This document shows, piece by piece, positions 46,500 to 60,000 of a stretch of 64,000 nt of DNA (positions within the stretch are counted from its first letter, which is position 1; every line of letters begins with the position of its first letter). The translations under genes were made by a program, and so were the position numbers. Source of the stretch: Bathymodiolus brooksi (taxonomy: Eukaryota; Mollusca; Bivalvia; Mytilida; Modiolidae); NCBI GenBank assembly GCA_963680875.1, contig OY804585.1, forward strand, positions 46,607,414-46,671,413, in the 5' to 3' direction. The notes below the pieces were generated by a model. That model saw nothing but the letters and a program-made list of their open reading frames with translations. It was not told the DNA's origin and searched no databases.

Positions 46500-49400
46500 A
46501 ACTCTAGACCATTGTGTTGTCTGTCCTTCTTTGATTGATGGCTTCTGATTACCTCTTTGGTATCTTCTAACTCTAGACCATTGTGTTGTCTGTCCTTCTC
46601 TGATTGATGTCTTCTGATTACCTCTTTGGTATCTTCTAACTCTAGACCATTGTGTTGTCTATCCTTCTTTGATTGATGGCTTCTGATTACCTCTTTGGTA
46701 TCTTCTAACTCTAGACCATTGTGTTGTCTGTCCTTCTTTGATTGATGGCTTCTGATTACCTCTTTGGTATCTTCTAACTCTAGACCATTGTGTTGTCTGT
46801 CCTTCTCTGATTGATGTCTTCTGATTACTTCTTTGGTATCTTCTAACTCTAGACCATTGTGTTGTCTGTCCTTCTTTGAATTATGTCTTCTGATTATCTC
46901 TTTGGTATCTTCTAACTCTAGACCATTGTGTTGTCTGTCCTTCTTTGTTTGGTGTCTTCTGATTACCTCTTTGGTATCTTCTAACTCTAGACCATTGTGT
47001 TGTCTGTCTTTCTTTGATTGATTGATGGCTTCTGATTACCTCTTTGGTATCTTCTAACTCTAGACCATTGTGTTGTCTGTCCTTCTCTGATTTATGTCTT
47101 CTGATTACCTCTTTGGTATCTTCTAACTCTAGACCATTATGTGTCTGTCCTTTGATTTATGTCTTCTGATTACCTCTTTGGTATCTTCTAACTCTAGACC
47201 ATTGTGTTGTCTGTCCTTCTTTGATGTCTTCTGCTTACCTCTTTGGTATCTTCTAACTCTAGACCATTGTGTTGTCTGTCCTTTGATTTATGTCTTCTGA
47301 TTACCTCTTTGGTATCTTCTAACTCTAGACCATTGTGTTGTCTGTCCTTCTTTGATTGATGGCTTCTGATTACCTCTTTGGTATCTTCTAACTCTAGACC
47401 ATTGTGTTGTCTGTCCTTCTCTGATTGATGGCTTCTGATTATCTCTTTGGTATCTTCTAACTCTAGACCATTGTGTTGTCTGTCCTTCTCTGATTGATGG
47501 CTTCTGATTACCTCTTTGGTATCTTCTAACTCTAGACCATTGTGTTGTCTGTCCTTCTTTGATTTATGTCTTCCGATTATCTCTTTGGTATCTTCTAACT
47601 CTAGACCACTGTGTTGTCTGTCCTTCTTTGTTTGGTGTCTTCTGATTACCTCTTTGGTATCTTCTAACTCTAGACCATTGTGTTGTCTGTCCTTCTCTGA
47701 TTGATGTCTTCTGATTACCTCTTTGGTATCTTCTAACTCTAGACCATTAAGTTGTCTGTCCTTCTTTGTTTGGCGTCTTCTGATTACCTCTTTGGTATCT
47801 TCTAACTCTAGACCATTGTGTTGTCTGTCCTTCTCTGATTGATGGCTTCTGATTACCTCTTTGGTATCTTCTAACTCTAGACCATTGTGTTGTCTGTCCT
47901 TCTTTGTTTGATGACTTCTGATTACCTCTTTGGTATCTTCTAACTCTAGACCATTGTGTTGTCTGTCCTTCTCTGATTGATGTCTTCTGATTACCTCTTT
48001 GGTATCTTCTAACTCTAGACCATTGTGTTGTCTGTCCTTCTCTGATTGATGGCTTCTGATTACCTCTTTGGTATCTTCTAACTCTAGACCATTGTGTTGT
48101 CTGTCCTTCTCTGATTGATGGCTTCTGATTACCTCTTTGGTATCTTCTAACTCTAGACCATTGTGTTGTCTGTCCTTCTCTGATTGATGTCTTCTAATTA
48201 CCTCTTTGGTATCTTCTAACTCTAGACCATTGTGTTGTCTGTCCTTCTCTGATTGATGTCTTCTGATTACCTCTTTGGTATCTTCTAACTCTAGACCACT
48301 GTGTTGTGTGTCCTTTGATTGATGTCTTCTGATTACCTCTTTGGTATCTTCTAACTCTAGACCATTGTGTTGTCTGTCCTTCTCTGATTGATGTCTTCTG
48401 ATTACCTCTTTGGTATCTTCTAACTCTAGACCATTGTGTTGTCTGTCCTTCTCTGATTGATGTCTTCTGATTACCTCTTTGGTATCTTCTAACTCTAGAC
48501 CATTATGTTGTCTGTCCTTTGATTTATGTCTTCTGATTACCTCTTTGGTATCTTCTAACTCTAGACCACTGTGTTGTGTGTCCTTTGATTTATGTCTTCT
48601 GATTACCTCTTTGGTATCTTCTAACTCTAGACCATTGTGTTGTCTGTCCTTCTCTGATTGATGTCTTCTGATTACCTCTTTGGTATCTTCTAACTCTAGA
48701 CCATTGTGTTGTCTGTCCTTCTCTGATTGATGTCTTCTGATTACCTCTTTGGTATCTTCTAACTCTAGACCATTATGTTGTCTGTCCTTTGATTTATGTC
48801 TTCTGATTACTTCTTTGGTATCTTCTAACTCTAGACCATTGTGTTGTCTGTCCTTCTCTGATTGATGTCTTCTGATTACCTCTTTGGTATCTTCTAACTC
48901 TAGACCATTGTGTTGTCTGTCCTTCTTTGATTGATGGCTTCTGATTATCTCTTTGGTATCTTCTAACTCTAGACCATTGTGTTGTCTGTCCTTCTCTGAT
49001 TGATGTCTTCTGATTACCTCTTTGGTATCTTCTAACTCTAGACCATTGTGTTGTCTGTCCTCTGATTGATGTCTTCTGATTACCTCTTTGGTATCTTCTA
49101 ACTCTAGACCACAGTGTTGTGTGTCCTTTGATTTATGTCTTCTGATTACCTCTTTGGTATCTTCTAACTCTAGACCATTGTGTTGTCTGTCCTTCTCTGA
49201 TTGATGTCTTCTGATTACCTCTTTGGTATCTTCTAACTCTAGACCATTGTGTTGTCTGTCCTTCTCTGATTGATGGCTTCTGATTACCTCTTTGATATCT
49301 TCTAACTCTAGACCATTGTGTTGTCTGTCCTTCTCTAATTGATGTCTTCTGATTACCTCTTTGGTATCTTCTAACTCTAGACCATTGTGTTGTCTGTCCT

Positions 49401-51540
49401 TCTTTGATGTCTTCTGCTTACCTCTTTGGTATCTTCTAACTCTAGACCATTGTGTTGTCTGTCCTTTGATTTATGTCTTCTGATTACCTCTTTGGTATCT
49501 TCTAACTCTAGACCATTGTGTTGTCTGTCCTTCTTTGATTGATGGCTTCTGATTACCTCTTTGGTATCTTCTAACTCTAGACCATTGTGTTGTCTGTCCT
49601 TCTCTGATTGATGGCTTCTGATTACCTCTTTGGTATCTTCTAACTCTAGACCATTGTGTTGTCTGTCCTTCTCTGATTGATGGCTTCTGATTACCTCTTT
49701 GGTATCTTCTAACTCTAGACCATTGTGTTGTCTGTCCTTCTTTGATTTATGTCTTCCGATTATCTCTTTGGTATCTTCTAACTCTAGACCACTGTGTTGT
49801 CTGTCCTTCTTTGTTTGGTGTCTTCTGATTACCTCTTTGGTATCTTCTAACTCTAGACCATTGTGTTGTCTGTCCTTCTCTGATTGATGTCTTCTGATTA
49901 CCTCTTTGGTATCCTCTAACTCTAGACCATTGTGTTGTCTGTCCTTCTCTGATTGATGGCTTCTGATTACCTCTTTGGTATCTTCTAACTCTAGACCATT
50001 GTGTTGTCTGTCCTTCTCTGATTGATGTCTTCTGATTACCTCTTTGGTATCTTCTAACTCTAGACCATTGTGTTCTCTGTCCTTCTCTGATTGATGTCTT
50101 CTGATTACCTCTTTGGTATCTTCTAACTCTAGACCACTGTGTTGTCTGTCCTTTGATTTATGTCTTCTGATTACCTCTTTGGTATCTTCTAACTCTAGAC
50201 CATTATGTTGTCTGTCCTTTGATTTATGTCTTCTGATTACCTCTTTGGTATCTTCTAACTCTAGACCATTGTGTTGTCTGTCCTTCTTTGATGTCTTCTG
50301 ATTACCTCTTTGGTATCTTCTAACTCTAGACCATTGTGTTGTCTATCTTTCTTTGATTTATGTCTTCCGATTATCTCCTTGGTATCTTCTAACTCTAGAC
50401 CACTGTGTTGTCTGTCCTTCTTTGTTTGGTGTCTTCTGATTACCTCTTTGGTATCTTCTAACTCTAGACCATTGTGTTGTCTGTCCTTCTCTGATTGATG
50501 TCTTCTGATTACCTCTTTGGTATCTTCTAACTCTAGACCATTGTGTTGTCTGTCCTTCTTTGATTTATGTCTTCTGATTACCTCTTTGGTATCTTCTAAC
50601 TCTAGATCATTGTGTTGTCTGTCCTTCTCTGATTGATGGCTTCTGATTACCTCTTTGGTATCTTCTAACTCTAGACCATTGTGTTGTCTGTCCTTCTCTG
50701 ATTGATGTCTTCTGATTACCTCTTTGGTATCTTCTAACTCTACACCATTGTGTTGTTTGTCCTTCTTTGATTGATGTCTTCTGATTACCTCTTTGGTATC
50801 TTCTAACTCTAGACCATTGTGTTGTCTGTCCTTCTCTGATTGATGGCTTCTGATTACTTCTTTGGTATCTTCTAACTCTAGACCATTGTGTTGTCTGTCC
50901 TTCTTTGATTGATGGCTTCTGATTACCCCTTTGGTATCTTCTAACTCTAGACCATTGTGTTGTCTGTCCTTCTTTGATTGGTGGCTTCTGATTACCTCTT
51001 TGGTATCTTCTAACTCCAGATCATTGTGTTGTCTGTCCTTCTTTGATTGATGGCTTCTGATTACCTCTTTGGTATCTTCTAACTCTAGACCATTGTGTTG
51101 TCTGTCCTTCTCTGATTGATGTCTTCTGATTACCTCTTTGGTATCCTCTAACTCTAGACCATTGTGCTGTCTATCCTTCTTTGATTGATGGCTTCTGATT
51201 ACCTCTTTGGTATCTTCTAACTCTAGACCATTGTGTTGTCTGTCCTTCTTTGATTGATGTCTTCTGATTACCTCTTTGGTATCTTCTAACTCAAGACCAT
51301 TGTGCTGTCTGTCCTTCTTTGATTGATGGCTTCTGATTACCTCTTTGGTATCTTCTAACTCTAGACCATTGTGTTGTCTGTCCTTCTTTGATTGATGGCT
51401 TCTGATTACCTCTTTGGTATGTTCTAACTCTAGATCATTGTGTTGTCTGTCCTTCTCTGATTGATGTCTTCTGATTACCTCTTTGGTATCTTCTAACTCT
51501 AGACCATTGTGTTGTCTGTCCTTCTCTGATTGATGGCTTC
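46500..51540 (-). repeat. ~5-kb block of the 69-bp array, first copy (offset 5478-5481 bp)
   Basis: A mosaic of unit variants repeated in the same order 5478 bp downstream. Markers: GATTGATTGATGG (47018 and 52496), ATTATGTGTC (47137 and 52615), ATTAAGTTGTC (47748 and 53226), CACAGTGTTGTGTG (49110 and 54591). A 3-bp difference near 49060 (GTCCTCTGATTG against GTCCTTCTCTGATTG) changes the offset to 5481 for the right part. The copies differ at few bases, so the duplication is recent. Confidence 0.82.
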
Positions 51541-51979
51541 TGATTACCTCTTTGGTATCTTCTAACTCTACACCATTGTGTTGTCTGTCCTTCTCTGATT
51601 GATGTCTTCTGATTACCTCTTTGGTATCTTCTAACTCCAGATAATTGTGTTGTCTGTCCTTCTTTGATTGATGGCTTCTGATTACCTCTTTGGTATCTTC
51701 TAACTCTAGACCATTGTGTTGTCTGTCCTTCTCTGATTGATGTCTTCTGATTACCTCTTTGGTATCCTCTAACTCTAGACCATTGTGCTTTCTATCCTTC
51801 TTTGATTGATGGCTTCTGATTACCTCTTTGGTATCTTCTAACTCTAGACCATTGTGTTGTCTGTCCTTCTCTGATTGATGTCTTCTGATTACCTCTTTGG
51901 TATCTTCTAACTCTAGACCATTGTGTTGTCTGTCCTTCTTTGATTGATGGCTTCTGATTACCTCTTTGGTATCTTCTAA

Positions 51980-54900
51980 CTCTAGACCATTGTGTTGTCT
52001 GTCCTTCTTTGATTGATGGCTTCTGATTACCTCTTTGGTATCTTCTAACTCTAGACCATTGTGTTGTCTGTCCTTCTCTGATTGATGTCTTCTGATTACC
52101 TCTTTGGTATCTTCTAACTCTAGACCATTGTGTTGTCTATCCTTCTTTGATTGATGGCTTCTGATTACCTCTTTGGTATCTTCTAACTCTAGACCATTGT
52201 GTTGTCTGTCCTTCTTTGATTGATGGCTTCTGATTACCTCTTTGGTATCTTCTAACTCTAGACCATTGTGTTGTCTGTCCTTCTCTGATTGATGTCTTCT
52301 GATTACTTCTTTGGTATCTTCTAACTCTAGACCATTGTGTTGTCTGTCCTTCTTTGAATTATGTCTTCTGATTATCTCTTTGGTATCTTCTAACTCTAGA
52401 CCATTGTGTTGTCTGTCCTTCTTTGTTTGGTGTCTTCTGATTACCTCTTTGGTATCTTCTAACTCTAGACCATTGTGTTGTCTGTCTTTCTTTGATTGAT
52501 TGATGGCTTCTGATTACCTCTTTGGTATCTTCTAACTCTAGACCATTGTGTTGTCTGTCCTTCTCTGATTTATGTCTTCTGATTACCTCTTTGGTATCTT
52601 CTAACTCTAGACCATTATGTGTCTGTCCTTTGATTTATGTCTTCTGATTACCTCTTTGGTATCTTCTAACTCTAGACCATTGTGTTGTCTGTCCTTCTTT
52701 GATGTCTTCTGCTTACCTCTTTGGTATCTTCTAACTCTAGACCATTGTGTTGTCTGTCCTTTGATTTATGTCTTCTGATTACCTCTTTGGTATCTTCTAA
52801 CTCTAGACCATTGTGTTGTCTGTCCTTCTTTGATTGATGGCTTCTGATTACCTCTTTGGTATCTTCTAACTCTAGACCATTGTGTTGTCTGTCCTTCTCT
52901 GATTGATGGCTTCTGATTATCTCTTTGGTATCTTCTAACTCTAGACCATTGTGTTGTCTGTCCTTCTCTGATTGATGGCTTCTGATTACCTCTTTGGTAT
53001 CTTCTAACTCTAGACCATTGTGTTGTCTGTCCTTCTTTGATTTATGTCTTCCGATTATCTCTTTGGTATCTTCTAACTCTAGACCACTGTGTTGTCTGTC
53101 CTTCTTTGTTTGGTGTCTTCTGATTACCTCTTTGGTATCTTCTAACTCTAGACCATTGTGTTGTCTGTCCTTCTCTGATTGATGTCTTCTGATTACCTCT
53201 TTGGTATCTTCTAACTCTAGACCATTAAGTTGTCTGTCCTTCTTTGTTTGGCGTCTTCTGATTACCTCTTTGGTATCTTCTAACTCTAGACCATTGTGTT
53301 GTCTGTCCTTCTCTGATTGATGGCTTCTGATTACCTCTTTGGTATCTTCTAACTCTAGACCATTGTGTTGTCTGTCCTTCTTTGTTTGATGACTTCTGAT
53401 TACCTCTTTGGTATCTTCTAACTCTAGACCATTGTGTTGTCTGTCCTTCTCTGATTGATGTCTTCTGATTACCTCTTTGGTATCTTCTAACTCTAGACCA
53501 TTGTGTTGTCTGTCCTTCTCTGATTGATGGCTTCTGATTACCTCTTTGGTATCTTCTAACTCTAGACCATTGTGTTGTCTGTCCTTCTCTGATTGATGGC
53601 TTCTGATTACCTCTTTGGTATCTTCTAACTCTAGACCATTGTGTTGTCTGTCCTTCTCTGATTGATGTCTTCTAATTACCTCTTTGGTATCTTCTAACTC
53701 TAGACCATTGTGTTGTCTGTCCTTCTCTGATTGATGTCTTCTGATTACCTCTTTGGTATCTTCTAACTCTAGACCACTGTATTGTGTGTCCTTTGATTGA
53801 TGTCTTCTGATTACCTCTTTGGTATCTTCTAACTCTAGACCATTGTGTTGTCTGTCCTTCTCTGATTGATGTCTTCTGATTACCTCTTTGGTATCTTCTA
53901 ACTCTAGACCATTGTGTTGTCTGTCCTTCTCTGATTGATGTCTTCTGATTACCTCTTTGGTATCTTCTAACTCTAGACCATTATGTTGTCTGTCCTTTGA
54001 TTTATGTCTTCTGATTACCTCTTTGGTATCTTCTAACTCTAGACCACTGTGTTGTGTGTCCTTTGATTTATGTCTTCTGATTACCTCTTTGGTATCTTCT
54101 AACTCTAGACCATTGTGTTGTCTGTCCTTCTCTGATTGATGTCTTCTGATTACCTCTTTGGTATCTTCTAACTCTAGACCATTGTGTTGTCTGTCCTTCT
54201 CTGATTGATGTCTTCTGATTACCTCTTTGGTATCTTCTAACTCTAGACCATTATGTTGTCTGTCCTTTGATTTATGTCTTCTGATTACTTCTTTGGTATC
54301 TTCTAACTCTAGACCATTGTGTTGTCTGTCCTTCTCTGATTGATGTCTTCTGATTACCTCTTTGGTATCTTCTAACTCTAGACCATTGTGTTGTCTGTCC
54401 TTCTTTGATTGATGGCTTCTGATTATCTCTTTGGTATCTTCTAACTCTAGACCATTGTGTTGTCTGTCCTTCTCTGATTGATGTCTTCTGATTACCTCTT
54501 TGGTATCTTCTAACTCTAGACCATTGTGTTGTCTGTCCTTCTCTGATTGATGTCTTCTGATTACCTCTTTGGTATCTTCTAACTCTAGACCACAGTGTTG
54601 TGTGTCCTTTGATTTATGTCTTCTGATTACCTCTTTGGTATCTTCTAACTCTAGACCATTGTGTTGTCTGTCCTTCTCTGATTGATGTCTTCTGATTACC
54701 TCTTTGGTATCTTCTAACTCTAGACCATTGTGTTGTCTGTCCTTCTCTGATTGATGGCTTCTGATTACCTCTTTGATATCTTCTAACTCTAGACCATTGT
54801 GTTGTCTGTCCTTCTCTAATTGATGTCTTCTGATTACCTCTTTGGTATCTTCTAACTCTAGACCATTGTGTTGTCTGTCCTTCTTTGATGTCTTCTGCTT

Positions 54901-57010
54901 ACCTCTTTGGTATCTTCTAACTCTAGACCATTGTGTTGTCTGTCCTTTGATTTATGTCTTCTGATTACCTCTTTGGTATCTTCTAACTCTAGACCATTGT
55001 GTTGTCTGTCCTTCTTTGATTGATGGCTTCTGATTACCTCTTTGGTATCTTCTAACTCTAGACCATTGTGTTGTCTGTCCTTCTCTGATTGATGGCTTCT
55101 GATTACCTCTTTGGTATCTTCTAACTCTAGACCATTGTGTTGTCTGTCCTTCTCTGATTGATGGCTTCTGATTACCTCTTTGGTATCTTCTAACTCTAGA
55201 CCATTGTGTTGTCTGTCCTTCTTTGATTTATGTCTTCCGATTATCTCTTTGGTATCTTCTAACTCTAGACCACTGTGTTGTCTGTCCTTCTTTGTTTGGT
55301 GTCTTCTGATTACCTCTTTGGTATCTTCTAACTCTAGACCATTGTGTTGTCTGTCCTTCTCTGATTGATGTCTTCTGATTACCTCTTTGGTATCCTCTAA
55401 CTCTAGACCATTGTGTTGTCTGTCCTTCTCTGATTGATGGCTTCTGATTACCTCTTTGGTATCTTCTAACTCTAGACCATTGTGTTGTCTGTCCTTCTCT
55501 GATTGATGTCTTCTGATTACCTCTTTGGTATCTTCTAACTCTAGACCATTGTGTTCTCTGTCCTTCTCTGATTGATGTCTTCTGATTACCTCTTTGGTAT
55601 CTTCTAACTCTAGACCACTGTGTTGTCTGTCCTTTGATTTATGTCTTCTGATTACCTCTTTGGTATCTTCTAACTCTAGACCATTATGTTGTCTGTCCTT
55701 TGATTTATGTCTTCTGATTACCTCTTTGGTATCTTCTAACTCTAGACCATTGTGTTGTCTGTCCTTCTTTGATGTCTTCTGATTACCTCTTTGGTATCTT
55801 CTAACTCTAGACCATTGTGTTGTCTATCTTTCTTTGATTTATGTCTTCCGATTATCTCCTTGGTATCTTCTAACTCTAGACCACTGTGTTGTCTGTCCTT
55901 CTTTGTTTGGTGTCTTCTGATTACCTCTTTGGTATCTTCTAACTCTAGACCATTGTGTTGTCTGTCCTTCTCTGATTGATGTCTTCTGATTACCTCTTTG
56001 GTATCTTCTAACTCTAGACCATTGTGTTGTCTGTCCTTCTTTGATTTATGTCTTCTGATTACCTCTTTGGTATCTTCTAACTCTAGATCATTGTGTTGTC
56101 TGTCCTTCTCTGATTGATGGCTTCTGATTACCTCTTTGGTATCTTCTAACTCTAGACCATTGTGTTGTCTGTCCTTCTCTGATTGATGTCTTCTGATTAC
56201 CTCTTTGGTATCTTCTAACTCTACACCATTGTGTTGTTTGTCCTTCTTTGATTGATGTCTTCTGATTACCTCTTTGGTATCTTCTAACTCTAGACCATTG
56301 TGTTGTCTGTCCTTCTCTGATTGATGGCTTCTGATTACTTCTTTGGTATCTTCTAACTCTAGACCATTGTGTTGTCTGTCCTTCTTTGATTGATGGCTTC
56401 TGATTACCCCTTTGGTATCTTCTAACTCTAGACCATTGTGTTGTCTGTCCTTCTTTGATTGGTGGCTTCTGATTACCTCTTTGGTATCTTCTAACTCCAG
56501 ATCATTGTGTTGTCTGTCCTTCTTTGATTGATGGCTTCTGATTACCTCTTTGGTATCTTCTAACTCTAGACCATTGTGTTGTCTGTCCTTCTCTGATTGA
56601 TGTCTTCTGATTACCTCTTTGGTATCCTCTAACTCTAGACCATTGTGCTGTCTATCCTTCTTTGATTGATGGCTTCTGATTACCTCTTTGGTATCTTCTA
56701 ACTCTAGACCATTGTGTTGTCTGTCCTTCTTTGATTGATGTCTTCTGATTACCTCTTTGGTATCTTCTAACTCAAGACCATTGTGCTGTCTGTCCTTCTT
56801 TGATTGATGGCTTCTGATTACCTCTTTGGTATCTTCTAACTCTAGACCATTGTGTTGTCTGTCCTTCTTTGATTGATGGCTTCTGATTACCTCTTTGGTA
56901 TGTTCTAACTCTAGATCATTGTGTTGTCTGTCCTTCTCTGATTGATGTCTTCTGATTACCTCTTTGGTATCTTCTAACTCTAGACCATTGTGTTGTCTGT
57001 CCTTCTCTGA
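51980..57010 (-). repeat. ~5-kb block of the 69-bp array, second copy
   Basis: Second copy of the block above. Past about 56985 it lacks one 69-bp unit present at 51520-51590; the order of variants then continues (CTCCAGATAATTG at 51638 and 57049, TGCTTTCTATCC at 51787 and 57198) with an offset near 5411. Smaller repeats of the same kind follow: about 57.05-57.7 against 58.49-59.15 kb, 60.5 against 62.4 kb (offset ~1915), and 61.75 against 63.80 kb (offset 2050). Confidence 0.8.
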
Positions 57011-60000
57011 TTGATGTCTTCTGATTACCTCTTTGGTATCTTCTAACTCCAGATAATTGTGTTGTCTGTCCTTCTTTGATTGATGGCTTCTGATTACCTC
57101 TTTGGTATCTTCTAACTCTAGACCATTGTGTTGTCTGTCCTTCTCTGATTGATGTCTTCTGATTACCTCTTTGGTATCCTCTAACTCTAGACCATTGTGC
57201 TTTCTATCCTTCTTTGATTGATGGCTTCTGATTACCTCTTTGGTATCTTCTAACTCTAGACCATTGTGTTGTCTGTCCTTCTCTGATTGATGTCTTCTGA
57301 TTACCTCTTTGGTATCTTCTAACTCTAGACCATTGTGTTGTCTGTCCTTCTTTGATTGATGGCTTCTGATTACCTCTTTGGTATCTTCTAACTCTAGACC
57401 ATTGTGTTGTCTGTCCTTCTTTGATTGATGGCTTCTGATTACCTCTTTGGTATTTTCTAACTCTAGACCATTGTGTTGTCTGTCCTTCTCTGATTGATGT
57501 CTTCTGATTACCTCTTTGGTATCTTCTAACTCTAGACCATTGTGTTGTCTGTCCTTCTCTGATTGATGTCTTCTGATTACCTCTTTGGTATCTTCTAACT
57601 CTACACCATTGTGTTGTCTGTCCTTCTCTGATTGATGTCTTCTGATTACCTCTTTGGTATCTTCTAACTCTAGACCATTGTGTTGTCTGTCCTTCTCTGA
57701 TTGATGTCTTCTGATTACCTCTTTGGTATGTTCTAACTCTAGACCACAGTGTTGTGTGTCCTTTGATTTATGTCTTCTGATTACCTCTTTGGTATCTTCT
57801 AACTCTAGACCATTGTGTTGTCTGTCCTTCTCTGATTGATGTCTTCTGATTACCTCTTTGGTATCTTCTAACTCTAGACCATTGTGTTGTCTGTCCTTCT
57901 CTGATTGATGGCTTCTGATTACCTCTTTGATATCTTCTAACTCTAGACCATTGTGTTGTCTGTCCTTCTCTAATTGATGTCTTCTGATTACCTCTTTGGT
58001 ATCTTCTAACTCTAGACCATTGTGTTGTCTGTCCTTCTTTGATGTCTTCTGCTTACCTCTTTGGTATCTTCTAACTCTAGACCATTGTGTTGTCTGTCCT
58101 TTGATTTATGTCTTCTGATTACCTCTTTGGTATCTTCTAACTCTAGACCATTGTGTTGTCTGTCCTTCTTTGATTGATGGCTTCTGATTACCTCTTTGGT
58201 ATCTTCTAACTCTAGACCATTGTGTTGTCTGTCCTTCTCTGATTGATGGCTTCTGATTACCTCTTTGGTATCTTCTAACTCTAGACCATTGTGTTGTCTG
58301 TCCTTCTCTGATTGATGGCTTCTGATTACCTCTTTGGTATCTTCTAACTCTAGACCATTGTGTTGTCTGTCCTTCTCTGATTGATGGCTTCTGATTACCT
58401 CTTTGGTATCTTCTAACTCTACACCATTGTGTTGTCTGTCCTTCTCTGATTGATGTCTTCTGATTACCTCTTTGGTATCTTCTAACTCCAGATAATTGTG
58501 TTGTCTGTCCTTCTTTGATTGATGGCTTCTGATTACCTCTTTGGTATCTTCTAACTCTAGACCATTGTGTTGTCTGTCCTTCTCTGATTGATGTCTTCTG
58601 ATTACCTCTTTGGTATCCTCTAACTCTAGACCATTGTGCTTTCTATCCTTCTTTGATTGATGGCTTCTGATTACCTCTTTGGTATCTTCTAACTCTAGAC
58701 CATTGTGTTGTCTGTCCTTCTCTGATTGATGTCTTCTGATTACCTCTTTGGTATCTTCTAACTCTAGACCATTGTGTTGTCTGTCCTTCTTTGATTGATG
58801 GCTTCTGATTACCTCTTTGGTATCTTCTAACTCTAGACCATTGTGTTGTCTGTCCTTCTTTGATTGATGGCTTCTGATTACCTCTTTGGTATTTTCTAAC
58901 TCTAGACCATTGTGTTGTCTGTCCTTCTCTGATTGATGTCTTCTGATTACCTCTTTGGTATCTTCTAACTCTAGACCATTGTGTTGTCTGTCCTTCTCTG
59001 ATTGATGTCTTCTGATTACCTCTTTGGTATCTTCTAACTCTACACCATTGTGTTGTCTGTCCTTCTCTGATTGATGTCTTCTGATTACCTCTTTGGTATC
59101 TTCTAACTCTAGACCATTGTGTTGTCTGTCCTTCTCTGATTGATGTCTTCTGATTACCTCTTTGGTATCTTCTAACTCTAGACCATTATGTTGTCTGTCC
59201 TTTGATTTATGTCTTCTGATTACCTCTTTGGTATCTTCTAACTCTAGACCATTGTGTTGTCTGTCCTTTGATATATGTCTTCTGATTACCTCTTTGGTAT
59301 CTTCTAACTCTAGACCATTGTGTTGTCTGTCCTTCTTTGATGTCTTCTGATTACCTCTTTGGTATCTTCAAACTCTAGACCATTGTGTTGTCTGTCCTTT
59401 GATTTATGTCTTCTGATTACCTCTTTGGTATCTTCTAACTCTAGACCATTGTGTTGTCTGTCCTTCTTTGATTGATGGCTTCTGATTACCTCTTTGGTAT
59501 CTTCTAACTCTAGACCATTGTGTTGTCTGTCCTTCTCTGATTGATGGCTTCTGATTACCTCTTTGGTATCTTCTAACTCTAGACCATTGTGTTGTCTGTC
59601 CGTCTCTGATTGATGGCTTCTGATTACCTCTTTGGTATCTTCTAACTCTAGACCATTGTGTTGTCTGTCCTTCTTTGATTTATGTCTTCCGATTATCTCT
59701 TTGGTATCTTCTAACTCTAGACCATTGTGTTGTCTGTCCTTCTTTGATTGATGGCTTCTGATTACCTCTTTGGTATCTTCTAACTCTAGACCATTGTGCT
59801 GTCTGTCCTTCTCTGATTGATGTCTTCTGATTACCTCTTTGGTATATTCTAACTCTAGACCATTGTGTTGTCTGTCCTTCTTTGATTGATGGCTTCCGAT
59901 TACCTCTTTGGTATCTTCTAACTCTAGACCATTGTGTTGTCTGTCCTTCTTTGATTGATGGCTTCTGATTACCTCTTTGGTATTTTCTAACTCTAGACCA

